A DNA stretch of 10,269 bases from an uncultured Clostridiaceae bacterium (GCA_937900065.1 CALCDS010000345.1:1-10269); one strand, 5' to 3'; numbered from the stretch's first letter, positions 1 to 7,458 are shown. The notes: generated from the sequence alone by a model not told the origin. Made by a program: numbers and translations.

Positions 1-1346
1 CCAAAACTTTTGCGGGAAAGTTCCTGTGGATCCGTGCCGGTTACAGATGCCGTAAGCGCTAAAAATCCCCAAGGCACTAATGTTGCACCTACCCAGATAG
101 CAGACATTTGAGCCATTGCTGCGATGTAAGCAACATTTGCTCCTATAGGCTTGCCTAATGCCAAAGCTATATTCGCTCCTATAGGAATAGCTGCATAACC
201 TGATCCATCAAATGCCGCAAATCCGCTTGCCACTGTAGCTAGCAATGTCACCATGAACTTGTTGATCGGAACATGTTGAGCTGCAAAATATCCCCAGTCA
301 AATGCAAGTCCTCTCATTTGAGGATTGCCTACAATCTCCTTTAATGATTGTCCACTTAACCAGAAAAAGCCGGCAATAACGACTACAGGTCCAAATACTT
401 TTACAGAGAAAGTCCAGCCCTCACGTATCTTGGCAAATAATGTTTCAAATGCCTTCTTTTTATAATATCCTATAGAGCATACTACAGATAACAGGTAGAA
501 TGTACCGCCCATTAAAGCCATAGCATCATCACCAGTAAGCTTAAAAGCGATTGTTGCATAAATATCAGCTAAAAACAGTGCAGGAATCAATACTATCATC
601 AATTTAGCAAAAGGCGTAGTCACCTTTTCATCAGCTACAGCAGTTTCTGTAAATACCTTAAGATATGCAGTATCTCCACTTTCTCTTCTTTTTTTGTCTT
701 CCTTTTGCAGCTTTATGGATTTAATATACAATAAAATTACGGATACAATTGACACTGTCGCCCAAATTGGGATGCTTGCAGAGAATATATCTCCCAAAGG
801 AAGTTTTGTAGCTTTAGCTGTTACAGCCGGTGTACCCTGGGCCAAAAAGTCACTTGAAAGAGCAATGCCTTTTCCTACAATGGATAACAGCAATCCGGCT
901 ACTATCGGGGACATTCCTGAAAGCACGGCCGTAGGAACGAGCAAAGAACCAATCAAAGCTACAGTAGGGGTCGCTCTGAGTACCCAGCTAACCAACAGAG
1001 TTACGATAGTCAATGTAATAAACGACATGGTTGGATTGCGCATCAGTTTTTTTGCAGGTGCAACCATAAGCTTGTCTATTCCCATATCAGCCATAATTTT
1101 TGTAAGAGTAGTAATTGCTGCAACTATCAAAATCAAACTTAACAGATCTACTCCTGCAGTTAATATTGCTTTATATGTTACTTGCATTGCGCTAAATAAG
1201 TTTCCACCCTTTAAAGCAAGTCCAGTTAAAAATAAACCAACTAGCGCCGGTAATACAGCATTTTTACGAGCTACAAGACAGGACATAATCACAATAACAA
1301 ATATTAAGTATATCCAATCAGCTATAGACAATACGATCTGTTGCAT
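1..1346 (-). CDS. Multi-spanning permease, probably for an organic anion (3' end outside window)
   Basis: An open frame of 448 codons starts at the ATG at 1346-1344, behind AGGAGG with 8 bases of spacing, and runs without a stop to the left edge, so the C-terminus is missing. The protein is very hydrophobic, with about 11 membrane segments by eye (roughly residues 11-27, 30-45, 65-85, 107-123, 126-158, 187-208, 247-268, 276-296, 313-332, 364-392 and 404-432). A charged cytoplasmic-type loop of about 40 residues (209-246) splits it into two halves. A Gly/Ala-rich FDGSGYAAIPIG segment near residue 379 resembles the re-entrant substrate or ion loops of ion-transporter-superfamily carriers (dicarboxylate, gluconate and citrate types). 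That family link is from overall look only. Its place behind a set of carboxylate-handling enzymes suggests it imports the pathway substrate. It is separated from the AcnX genes by a long structured gap and so may have its own promoter. Confidence 0.82.
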   Translation of the reverse strand, partial: MQQIVLSIADWIYLIFVIVIMSCLVARKNAVLPALVGLFLTGLALKGGNLFSAMQVTYKAILTAGVDLLSLILIVAAITTLTKIMADMGIDKLMVAPAKKLMRNPTMSFITLTIVTLLVSWVLRATPTVALIGSLLVPTAVLSGMSPIVAGLLLSIVGKGIALSSDFLAQGTPAVTAKATKLPLGDIFSASIPIWATVSIVSVILLYIKSIKLQKEDKKRRESGDTAYLKVFTETAVADEKVTTPFAKLMIVLIPALFLADIYATIAFKLTGDDAMALMGGTFYLLSVVCSIGYYKKKAFETLFAKIREGWTFSVKVFGPVVVIAGFFWLSGQSLKEIVGNPQMRGLAFDWGYFAAQHVPINKFMVTLLATVASGFAAFDGSGYAAIPIGANIALALGKPIGANVAYIAAMAQMSAIWVGATLVPWGFLALTASVTGTDPQELSRKSF

Positions 1347-1521
1347 AATTATTTCCTCCTAATTTTAAAATAAAATCAAAGTCCTTTAACAAAACAATAG
1401 TTTTATTTAATACATGTTGCTCTTACTGCTATTTAGCCATCGGCTGGGAAAACAAATAAGCTAATCTATTTATTTACGCAATTGATTAACGATAGTCTAT
1501 TAAAAATATTTTGAATTTTTT

Positions 1522-1550
1522 CAGTGCAATTCTACATCTAGAATCAACTG
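1522..1550. repeat. Dyad ATTCTA-catc-TAGAAT with outer CAGT/ACTG arms
   Basis: A perfect 6-bp inverted repeat (1529-1534 and 1539-1544) with a 4-base centre is flanked by a second pair of complementary 4-base arms (1522-1525 and 1547-1550). It lies about 180 bases upstream of the permease start. It could be a protein-binding site or a small hairpin in the leader. The sequence alone does not decide, and a dyad this short can arise by chance in AT-rich DNA. Confidence 0.4.
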
Positions 1551-1634
1551 ACAAAGCAGGTTAATTTATATATTTGCAAAATCAGTGAAATACGGTTTAA
1601 AATAATATTGTATAGGTTGCATAACATATACATT

Positions 1635-1701
1635 TGTCGAACATATATAAGTGGAATTTACTTCTTTATTGATGTTAAATTGTCCACTTATATGCTCGAC
1701 A
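1635..1701. repeat. Long imperfect inverted repeat upstream of the permease gene
   Basis: Two 26-base arms (1635-1660 and 1676-1701) flank a 15-base loop. Aligned as reverse complements they differ by one substitution and two 2-base indels; the outer TGTCGA and the inner AAGTGGA blocks are exact. No T-run follows on the minus strand, so it is not an ordinary intrinsic terminator. It may be a regulatory hairpin in the permease leader, an operator pair, or a decayed mobile palindrome. Confidence 0.6.
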
Positions 1702-1728
1702 TATTGAAAGGATCGCTCTTTAAATTCT

Positions 1729-1773
1729 AAAAAAGTTGGCTTCATGCTTAACTTTAGGCTATATTAAAGCATG
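1729..1773 (-). terminator. Possible intrinsic terminator after the AcnX small-subunit gene
   Basis: On the minus strand CATGCTTTAA (1773-1764) pairs with TTAAGCATG (1751-1743) with one bulged base and a 12-base loop. Eight bases further on comes a run of six T (1734-1729). It sits 45 bases past the DUF126-type stop codon, as expected for the end of the enzyme operon. The stem is AT-rich and the T-run is not adjacent, so termination may be weak or partial. Confidence 0.45.
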
Positions 1774-1817
1774 ATGTTGATTTTGAGCATCCTGCTTGCC
1801 TGCTTACGCTTTTTTAT

Positions 1818-2228
1818 TTAGTCATCCTTTCTTTGCACTTTCACAATGCCATTTGTAGCATCAAGATAAATATAATCACCTGTTTTAATCTTGCTTATGT
1901 CAATTTTATCAACCATAGGGAGTTTGGCAACAATTGCTCCTATTACTACGATGGATTCAGCTTCAATATTGATGATCCCCCTTGGCCCAACACCATTTTT
2001 TACAACGTCATAAAGCATGTATGATCCGCCTGTAGAACCCTTTGAACATGGGAAAACCAATATTTTGTCTTTGAGCCATGCACCTTCTATATCATGGCCT
2101 TTTTCTATAACATACCCTGTTTTAGGATTGATGCTGCCCATAAAGGAAATAGGTTCACTTGTAACCAGGGCCTCTCCTTCAACTACGCCTTCTACAATCT
2201 TACGGCCCTTCATTTCAAAAGTTTTCAT
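1818..2228 (-). CDS. Aconitase X small (swivel) subunit, DUF126 family
   Basis: This 136-residue protein is the swivel-domain partner of the AcnX catalytic subunit encoded just upstream. The hallmark is PCSKGSTGGSY at residues 60-70, followed by the family pattern GIINIEAESIVVIGAIVAKLP (GII..IEAE....GAI...LP, residues 84-104). In AcnX enzymes this domain supplies a serine to the active site at the interface. I chose the ATG at 2228 because it overlaps the AcnX stop as TAATG and has GGGGTGG six bases upstream. A longer reading from 2243 adds five residues (MGWQI) but has a poorer ribosome site. The length is normal for the stand-alone subunit. The 1-base overlap points to translational coupling and 1:1 assembly. 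Known two-subunit AcnX enzymes include archaeal phosphomevalonate dehydratase and bacterial cis-3-hydroxy-L-proline dehydratase; which, if either, applies here is not shown. Confidence 0.9.
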   Translation of the reverse strand: MKTFEMKGRKIVEGVVEGEALVTSEPISFMGSINPKTGYVIEKGHDIEGAWLKDKILVFPCSKGSTGGSYMLYDVVKNGVGPRGIINIEAESIVVIGAIVAKLPMVDKIDISKIKTGDYIYLDATNGIVKVQRKDD

Positions 2229-3448
2229 TATCTGCCACCCCATTTCCCTTGTATTGCCGTGTCAATGCAATCTTCCATCTGAATCAATGCTGATTTTACA
2301 TTCCATAATCCACGTATATAATGAGCCATTTTTGCTGAATTCGTTACTACGGTTTTATATCCCTTGCTGCTTGTCGGACAGAGTACGGGGCATGTATCGC
2401 AAACTATGAGGGCTCCCGCCTTTTCTATGATATCCGTATATCCCATTTTATCTGATAGCAATTTTACCTGTCTTGATGTACAAATCCATACATCGCTCTT
2501 CACTTTTTTGCCGTACAGAAGTTTTGCCAGTCTGCCTATTTCGACTATCGAGCAATGTGGACATCCGAATACCACAAAATCTACATCGCTGCTGAAATTA
2601 AATTTCTTCTCGATCACTTCATCATATTCTTTGGGCCCGAACTTTATTGTTTCGTATTTTTTATCCATTATCGCTTCAACAGTCGGAGCTTCGGGAGTAA
2701 TCCCGACTATATGATAAAGAGCTACGGCTCCTGAAGATGCTAGGGCAGCCGATAAAGCCTTTAGGCACTCCATCGTCGGCCTTTCTTTTATGCCTTCAAA
2801 TACAGGTACATTTTTACCTGCAATCTGGCCTGTAAAATATCCCAATACTCCAAAATCTCTTTCAGTTTTCAAATTCATCTCAACTTTAATGAGATAATTT
2901 CCCTTCCTGTTTTCATCAAGATGGAATCCATAAGCCGGAACTCTTCCCGTTATAGCTGCAGCCAATGCTGTCGGACCACCTTCTCTGTTGGTGCGCGCAC
3001 CTAATACAGAATTTACAAATGCAATAGCGGATGATTCTCCCCATGCAACATGCTGACCTATTTGAGGCACATTGCCTATCAGATATGGAGTGCATGTATG
3101 GGTGGGTATTGCGCCCAACTTAGCATATGCATCTAAAAGCTCAAGCTGCTTTAATGAGAAATCCCTTGGAAAACCTATTTTCTTCCAATCTTTAGAATCA
3201 ATTCCTATAGTGTTTAGAGTGGTCGGGACCTTGAAGTGTCCTCCTTTTTTACTGACATCTTCAACATAGCCCAATCCTGCATCACCCGTTACCCTATACG
3301 ATACACCTGGAGAATGGACACTGTTTACCGGCAGCATTTTTTCAGCTTCGTAAATATCGCCAAGTGTCACGAGTACCTTCATGCACTGTTGTACTACTTC
3401 TCCCTCATCACCATTTAACATACGTTTCTCTTCGTCAGTCAATTTCAT
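2228..3448 (-). CDS. Aconitase X large (catalytic) subunit, DUF521 family dehydratase
   Basis: The 406-residue protein shows the AcnX catalytic-subunit landmarks in order: THTCTPY (C119), WGESSA (136-141), NREGGP (154-159), GCPHC (295-299), a cysteine at C323, CDTCP (350-354) and TNSAKMAHY (369-377). Cysteines in the first, fourth and sixth of these blocks are the natural candidates for binding an iron or Fe-S centre. The family dehydrates hydroxy acids; characterised members act on phosphomevalonate (archaea) or cis-3-hydroxy-L-proline (bacteria). Proline-catabolism partners are absent here and the gene sits with UbiD and RraA genes, so a different hydroxy acid is likely (inference). The start at 3448 has GGGGG a few bases upstream. 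It overlaps the swivel-subunit gene by one base and follows the third RraA gene after 100 bases of non-coding DNA. Confidence 0.92.
   Translation of the reverse strand: MKLTDEEKRMLNGDEGEVVQQCMKVLVTLGDIYEAEKMLPVNSVHSPGVSYRVTGDAGLGYVEDVSKKGGHFKVPTTLNTIGIDSKDWKKIGFPRDFSLKQLELLDAYAKLGAIPTHTCTPYLIGNVPQIGQHVAWGESSAIAFVNSVLGARTNREGGPTALAAAITGRVPAYGFHLDENRKGNYLIKVEMNLKTERDFGVLGYFTGQIAGKNVPVFEGIKERPTMECLKALSAALASSGAVALYHIVGITPEAPTVEAIMDKKYETIKFGPKEYDEVIEKKFNFSSDVDFVVFGCPHCSIVEIGRLAKLLYGKKVKSDVWICTSRQVKLLSDKMGYTDIIEKAGALIVCDTCPVLCPTSSKGYKTVVTNSAKMAHYIRGLWNVKSALIQMEDCIDTAIQGKWGGR
2235..2241 (-). promoter_or_regulatory. Shine-Dalgarno that decides the AcnX small-subunit start
   Basis: GGGGTGG on the minus strand lies inside the last codons of the AcnX large-subunit gene, six bases before the ATG at 2228. 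It favours that start over the in-frame ATG at 2243, which the motif itself overlaps. Confidence 0.6.
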
Positions 3449-3548
3449 TTCTATTCCCCCTTATGGACTCTTTGGAAGCATACTATTTTTATCGCTATTT
3501 TTTTGTCACCTGTTAGCAGTATTAACCACGTTTAGGGAAGACAGATTT

Positions 3549-4220
3549 TTATTTTTTATATGTCTGGAGATTATGGTAATGAACCTTGTTTCTGGCTTCA
3601 CGAAGAGTTGTACCTTTCTCTAATTCTTTTTTAATCAATTCTTCTTTTTTATCTATTTCCTTAGCTGCAGCAAGCACTTCTTCAGCCTTCTCCAATGGTA
3701 CCGCTACTACACCGGTATCATCTCCAAGTATTATATCTCCCGGTTTGATCACAACATCAGATACAGCAACATTGACATTTATTCCATCAGCCTCTACGCG
3801 ATCTTTTCCAGTTACCATATATACTCCCTTGGTGAATATAGGATAATTTAATTCCCTTACTGTTGGTATGTCTCTGCAAACTCCATCTATAATAGTTCCC
3901 GCAATATGGTTCCTTGATGCTGTAATAGACATGAGATCGCCCCATACAGTACAATTCGTTCTTCCATTATTATCTATAACGACTACCTGTCCTGGTTTGA
4001 CATCATCCAAAAAATCTCCAACAGTGCCTTTAACAACACCGCATGGTATATAATGTACCGTAAATGCCTGACCACAAAGAACCGTGCCCGGATTAACAGG
4101 TCTTATACCTAGAAGCCCGCCTCTGATACCCAATCTATCCATGGCATCAGAAACACATGTTGTATCAAGTTTTTTGAACTCATCAACCAAAGATTGATTT
4201 ACATCAGTTACACCGCTCAT
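3549..4220 (-). CDS. RraA-family protein, third copy, with intact D-X20-R-D motif (possible HMG/oxaloacetate-type lyase)
   Basis: The 223-residue protein is a full-length RraA/HMG-aldolase fold member. WGD at 93-95 and CRD at 115-117 give D95-X20-R116-D117, the arrangement reported for active 4-hydroxy-4-methyl-2-oxoglutarate/4-carboxy-4-hydroxy-2-oxoadipate aldolases and associated oxaloacetate decarboxylase activity. There R binds the substrate carboxylate/pyruvate enolate and D helps hold a divalent metal. Of the three copies here it is the one closest to a classical catalyst. A C-terminal helical tail (about residues 175-223) is rich in Glu and Lys. The start at 4220 has GGAAG upstream. 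The gap to the preceding copy is 41 bases. The family name comes from an RNase E inhibitor, but clustering with carboxylate enzymes argues for metabolism. The true substrate is unknown. Confidence 0.87.
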   Translation of the reverse strand: MSGVTDVNQSLVDEFKKLDTTCVSDAMDRLGIRGGLLGIRPVNPGTVLCGQAFTVHYIPCGVVKGTVGDFLDDVKPGQVVVIDNNGRTNCTVWGDLMSITASRNHIAGTIIDGVCRDIPTVRELNYPIFTKGVYMVTGKDRVEADGINVNVAVSDVVIKPGDIILGDDTGVVAVPLEKAEEVLAAAKEIDKKEELIKKELEKGTTLREARNKVHYHNLQTYKK

Positions 4221-4261
4221 TTTCTTTCTTCCTTTCCAATGTTTCCAATATTAAAAGCAAT

Positions 4262-4897
4262 TTATTTATGGGGCCTTAAAATTTTCTCAAATCCATAGAT
4301 TTCTGCTGTGCTTTTACCCTGGCGAAGCATCTCTTTTACTTTGATTTCCTTTGCTTTAATAGCTTCAGCACGCTTTAATACTTCATCTGCATTCTCTTCC
4401 GGCACAACCACAACTCCATCGCGGTCTCCAATTATAATATCTCCCGGTTTGACCAGTACGCCTCCGCATTGTATTGGAATATTTGTAGGTCCAACTGTTT
4501 CCTTCACCGTTCCGCCCGGATTAAATGCTCTGCAAAAGACCGGAAAACCCATTTCTTCAATGTCTTCTGCGTCACGGATAGAACCGTCTATCACAAGACC
4601 TGCGATTCCCTTGACCTGGCATCCCAATGTCATTATTTCTCCAAAATGTCCTGCGCCACAATATCCTCCCAAATCCACAACAAGCACTGAACCTTTGGGC
4701 GCATCCAGCATTGCTTTATGAATGGAAAGGTTATCACGAGGCTGGCAGCGCACAGTATAGGCAGGCCCCACCAATTTGCTTTTGGGATCTATCGGCTTAA
4801 TAGCAGGATCCATATTCCCGGTTTTACCGTTTGCATCGCATATATTCCCGGTAGGCAATTCTGCAAATCGTTTTAAGTCATCTTTACTCAATGTCAT
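4262..4897 (-). CDS. RraA-family protein, second copy, with E in place of the first motif Asp
   Basis: The 211-residue RraA-fold protein carries FGE at 85-87 and IRD at 107-109, giving E87-X20-R108-D109, a conservative Asp-to-Glu change at the metal-linked position. It also has Phe where the other two copies have the Trp of WG. Residues 68-88 (GSVLVVD then GGYCGAGHFGE) differ from the DNGGR/DNNGR style of its neighbours, so it is the most divergent of the three. The PGDIIIGDRDGVVVVP strand region (152-167) is typical of the family. The ATG at 4897 has a GGAGG about 13 bases upstream and a nearer GAGGA. It is probably a lyase/decarboxylase on a 2-oxo acid, or a partner subunit of the other copies. 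The substrate cannot be read from the sequence. Confidence 0.85.
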   Translation of the reverse strand: MTLSKDDLKRFAELPTGNICDANGKTGNMDPAIKPIDPKSKLVGPAYTVRCQPRDNLSIHKAMLDAPKGSVLVVDLGGYCGAGHFGEIMTLGCQVKGIAGLVIDGSIRDAEDIEEMGFPVFCRAFNPGGTVKETVGPTNIPIQCGGVLVKPGDIIIGDRDGVVVVPEENADEVLKRAEAIKAKEIKVKEMLRQGKSTAEIYGFEKILRPHK

Positions 4898-4929
4898 ATA
4901 GTCCTCTTTGCCTCCTAAGTTACCTTTTT

Positions 4930-5598
4930 CTACTTCTTTAACATCTTTTCATAATTAAATTCATTGTCTATATCTATCATTGATCTTCCTTTACGTATTT
5001 CTGCAATCATGCCTTCTTCTTTTTTATAAAGCTCTTGCGCCTTTTTTATAACATCTTGTAATTTTTCCTGGGGTATCACAACTACACCGCTTTTATCTCC
5101 GACAATGACATCCCCCGGCCTTACCTGTACTCCTCCGAACTGGACCATCACGTTTGTCGCTTCTTCCATGATGCGTCCTCTGGCTGTCGCAACAACGGAG
5201 CCTCTTGCATATACCGGAAAATCGGCTTCTATGCAATCATCAACATCTCTGCATGCTCCGTCTATTACAACTCCGGATATGCCCTTAAGCTTGGCACCAT
5301 TTGCAAGAATGCCGCCCCAGCATGATGTATCAATCCTACCGCCATTATCGACAACTATTACATCCCCAGAGCCAGCGGCATCGATCGCCTTTATTCCAAG
5401 ATGATGTTTGGAACCTGTAAGCCCTGCTGCCGTCATCTTTATTGTCACGGCACGGCCTACCACCTTATCCATAGTCGGCCACACAGGCCTTATTCCATAA
5501 GTTGCACCCTTAAGACTCAGTGCATCGAGAGCATCGGCTATATTGGTCGTCGATAATTTTTCAAGAATAGGCCTAATTTTAGAATCAAAATCGTCCAT
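4930..5598 (-). CDS. RraA-family protein, first copy, with G in place of the first motif Asp
   Basis: The 222-residue RraA-fold protein has WGG at 94-96 and CRD at 116-118, so the D-X20-R-D motif reads G96-X20-R117-D118: Arg and second Asp are kept, the first acidic residue is lost. This predicts weak or altered lyase activity, or a structural role in a mixed trimer/hexamer with the other two copies (inference). VRPGDVIVGDKSGVVVIP (158-175) is the usual family strand pair, and the C-terminus forms a charged helix. The start at 5598 has a strong AAGGAGGAGAGG just upstream. The gene follows the flavoprotein after 129 bases that contain a set of hairpins, so its translation or mRNA stability may be controlled separately. 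Confidence 0.86.
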   Translation of the reverse strand: MDDFDSKIRPILEKLSTTNIADALDALSLKGATYGIRPVWPTMDKVVGRAVTIKMTAAGLTGSKHHLGIKAIDAAGSGDVIVVDNGGRIDTSCWGGILANGAKLKGISGVVIDGACRDVDDCIEADFPVYARGSVVATARGRIMEEATNVMVQFGGVQVRPGDVIVGDKSGVVVIPQEKLQDVIKKAQELYKKEEGMIAEIRKGRSMIDIDNEFNYEKMLKK

Positions 5599-5616
5599 GT
5601 GTCCTCTCCTCCTTAT

Positions 5617-5646
5617 AATTCGTCCACCGCCTTAACTGGACGAATT
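5617..5646 (-). promoter_or_regulatory. Perfect hairpin directly before the Shine-Dalgarno of the first RraA gene
   Basis: AATTCGTCCA (5617-5626) and TGGACGAATT (5637-5646) are exact reverse complements around a 10-base loop. On the mRNA the stem ends one or two bases before the AAGGAGGAG ribosome site, so it could set access to it. It could also act as a processing or stability element separating the upstream message from the RraA part. Confidence 0.6.
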
Positions 5647-5648
5647 TC

Positions 5649-5705
5649 ATGGATAACTTCCTTGATTTTTTTATTTTTAAATTTGGTTATCCATATAAAA
5701 CCAAA
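5649..5705 (-). promoter_or_regulatory. Overlapping, mutually exclusive stems between the flavoprotein and RraA genes
   Basis: Two inverted repeats compete for the same bases. ATGGATAAC (5649-5657) pairs exactly with GTTATCCAT (5686-5694), and TTTGGTT (5682-5688) pairs exactly with AACCAAA (5699-5705). They share 5686-5688 and interleave, so both cannot form together. The first begins 22 bases past the flavoprotein stop. This resembles a switchable leader or attenuator, but no T-run follows the second stem on the transcript and no ligand-binding core is recognised. Confidence 0.45.
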
Positions 5706-5727
5706 CCTCTACCTTAAAGTCATTGTT

Positions 5728-7362
5728 TTACTCTTTATCCAATATCTCCGGTTCGCCGTTCAATCCTTTGTGCAGCACTATGCGTTTATTCCAGGATTGA
5801 TCGATTTCGGGATAATCCTCCCTATAATGGGTTCCCCTGCTTTCTTCTCTTTCCAAAATAGCTAGTGCAAGGATTTTACCCACTAAAAGTCTGTTTCTTA
5901 ATACCAGGCTGTTGTTTTTATTCATACTCTCAGATATGAAGTTCAATACTTTTTGTATACCCTGAGAATTCCTTATTATGGTCATGTTCTTATAATAGAG
6001 CTCTGACGCAGTTTTCAATATCTTGCTTTCTTTTTCGTCCACATCTTTTAGTGAATCCGCATCAATTTTGATATTGCACTGCTCTCTTCCCTTTATGCTT
6101 GCAGCATACTCTGCCGCAGCGCGCCCTGCCCTATAGCCAAAAACTTGAGTATCAGTAAGATTATTCCCGCCCGGCCTATCGGATCCATGAACGCCGCCTG
6201 TTACTTCTCCAGCTGCAAAAAGTCCATCAACCCCGGTGAAACCATTCTCATCAATCAGAATACCGCCATTGAAGTTTTGAACTAGCAGGCCAAGTTCAAA
6301 TTTATCTCTTGTCAGATCGATTCCAGCTTTCATCAATGTATCATAGGTAATAGGTGCTTGATTTATAAATCTTTCCCCATCCACATGCGTAACATCAAAA
6401 TATATGCCTTCATTTTCTGTTGCGTTTCCATTTACTATCTGCTTAAATATCGCGATATCAACATATTTAGCAACAGTGCGGACAGAGAATGGATAGGACA
6501 TTGCTTTTGCATGAATGACATCTTCGACGGAAATACCTTGAGGACAATACTTCTGCAAAAATTCTTCTCCTTTGGCATTTGTGAGCTTTGGCTCAAATCT
6601 CCACATGTGGCTGTGGATTATAAAATTTATTTTAGGATATACTACTGCCGGCCCAACCTGGAAAAACTCCATATTCACAAGCTTGGCACCACTTTCGTAT
6701 GCCATTGCCCATCCATCACCTTCAAGAGATGGAGGATTTACATTCTTTTTAAATATTCTGCCGGCACCACCGGTTGCTAATATTACGGATCCAGTATTGA
6801 ACAAAACTTTGTTTTTCCCTATATAGCCAAAAGCACCGCATATTTCTCCCGCATCATCTTTAAGCAGTTCTACAATCCTTACATTTTCAATTACTTTTAC
6901 GCCGACAGCCTTATTGGCCTTCCTTAGAGCATTAACGATTTCCAGCCCGGTACTGCCGCCTTTTGTGAGAGATCTTGCCTTCCTGCAGCCTGAAAGCTTC
7001 CTTTGTATCGGCTTTCCGCACTCACTATCAAAACAAACTCCTAAATCCATGAGTTCTTTTAGCCTATCACAGGATTCATCAGCTATGATGCGGCATAGTT
7101 TCGGATCTGCAAGCCCTCCTCCTGTTTTTACGATGTCGCTATAATAAATATCTGGATTGTCTCCATCATTCATATAATTAAAAGGAGCATTTATCCCCAA
7201 ACTCTCCGAAGCCACAAAAGCGCTGCTTCCGCTGCTGCCATTCTTGCCATTTAGAGCCAACACCACAATCAATTCGCCATGGGACTTTTTTGCTTCATAA
7301 GCAGCACGGTTTCCGGCTGCTCCTCCTCCAATAACAAGAACATCACAATTTATATGTTCCAT
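5728..7362 (-). CDS. FAD-dependent oxidoreductase of the fumarate reductase/succinate dehydrogenase flavoprotein superfamily
   Basis: The 544-residue protein begins with a Rossmann FAD motif (VLVIGGGAAGNRAA, residues 8-21, GxGxxG). It continues with ATGGAGR (196-202) and the C-terminal FAD region GLFAAGEVTGG then HGSDRPGGN (380-400), the equivalent of HGxNRLGGN with Arg at 396. A helical C-terminal domain follows (about 430-544). The HPTG block that carries a catalytic His in SdhA/FrdA is not conserved: the aligned stretch reads MEFFQVGP (231-238). The N-terminal region has no His for covalent FAD attachment. There is no twin-arginine or other signal peptide and no flanking Fe-S or membrane-anchor gene, so it looks cytoplasmic and non-respiratory. 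It probably reduces or oxidises a C=C/CH-CH bond of a pathway acid, or belongs to the AprA/L-aspartate-oxidase-like side of the family. The start at 7362 has GGAGG 8 bases upstream. Confidence 0.88.
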   Translation of the reverse strand: MEHINCDVLVIGGGAAGNRAAYEAKKSHGELIVVLALNGKNGSSGSSAFVASESLGINAPFNYMNDGDNPDIYYSDIVKTGGGLADPKLCRIIADESCDRLKELMDLGVCFDSECGKPIQRKLSGCRKARSLTKGGSTGLEIVNALRKANKAVGVKVIENVRIVELLKDDAGEICGAFGYIGKNKVLFNTGSVILATGGAGRIFKKNVNPPSLEGDGWAMAYESGAKLVNMEFFQVGPAVVYPKINFIIHSHMWRFEPKLTNAKGEEFLQKYCPQGISVEDVIHAKAMSYPFSVRTVAKYVDIAIFKQIVNGNATENEGIYFDVTHVDGERFINQAPITYDTLMKAGIDLTRDKFELGLLVQNFNGGILIDENGFTGVDGLFAAGEVTGGVHGSDRPGGNNLTDTQVFGYRAGRAAAEYAASIKGREQCNIKIDADSLKDVDEKESKILKTASELYYKNMTIIRNSQGIQKVLNFISESMNKNNSLVLRNRLLVGKILALAILEREESRGTHYREDYPEIDQSWNKRIVLHKGLNGEPEILDKE

Positions 7363-7458
7363 ACTTTATCCTCCATGCATCGGCTGCTGTTTTTTCTTAT
7401 CATAATTTAAAGTTTCATTTTTATTCCAAATTTTAGTATCAGTAAATTAGAATCTATC

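Larger units (their letters stand above)
1347..1817. other. Structured non-coding region between the AcnX small-subunit gene and the permease gene
   Basis: This 471-base AT-rich stretch holds no convincing gene on either strand. Read on the minus strand it contains, in order: a short direct repeat (CCTGCTT twice at 1791-1797 and 1799-1805), a terminator-like stem (1773-1743), a long imperfect inverted repeat (1701-1635), a smaller dyad (1550-1522), and the permease Shine-Dalgarno. I saw no recognisable riboswitch core. Several weak -35/-10 pairs can be drawn but none stands out, so no promoter is called. Confidence 0.6.

Noticed and set aside
694..1362. Plus-strand ORF of 222 codons
   Set aside because: It is antisense to the permease gene, has no clear ribosome site and shows no family signature. 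The minus-strand frame has a good Shine-Dalgarno and typical membrane segments.
1435..1445. Small AGCC-atc-GGCT hairpin in the permease leader
   Set aside because: A 4-bp stem is too short to support a function without conservation data.
1347..1634. Riboswitch or defined sigma-A promoter in the permease leader
   Set aside because: No known riboswitch core was recognised, and the -35/-10 pairs that can be drawn have poor matches or 19-base spacing.
2229..2243. Five-residue longer start for the AcnX small subunit
   Set aside because: The ATG at 2228 has a better-placed GGGGTGG and forms the classic TAATG coupling with the AcnX large-subunit stop.
1818..3448. cis-3-hydroxy-L-proline dehydratase as the firm call for the AcnX pair
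   Set aside because: The family match is clear but no proline-catabolism gene is nearby, so the substrate is left open.
3549..5598. Role of the three RraA proteins as RNase E inhibitors
   Set aside because: The name comes from the E. coli member. Here the R-D catalytic pair is kept and the genes sit among carboxylate enzymes, which favours the aldolase/decarboxylase side of the family.
5728..7362. Respiratory fumarate reductase or succinate dehydrogenase subunit A
   Set aside because: There are no FrdB/C or SdhB/C genes beside it, no signal peptide, no His for covalent FAD, and the HPTG block is changed.
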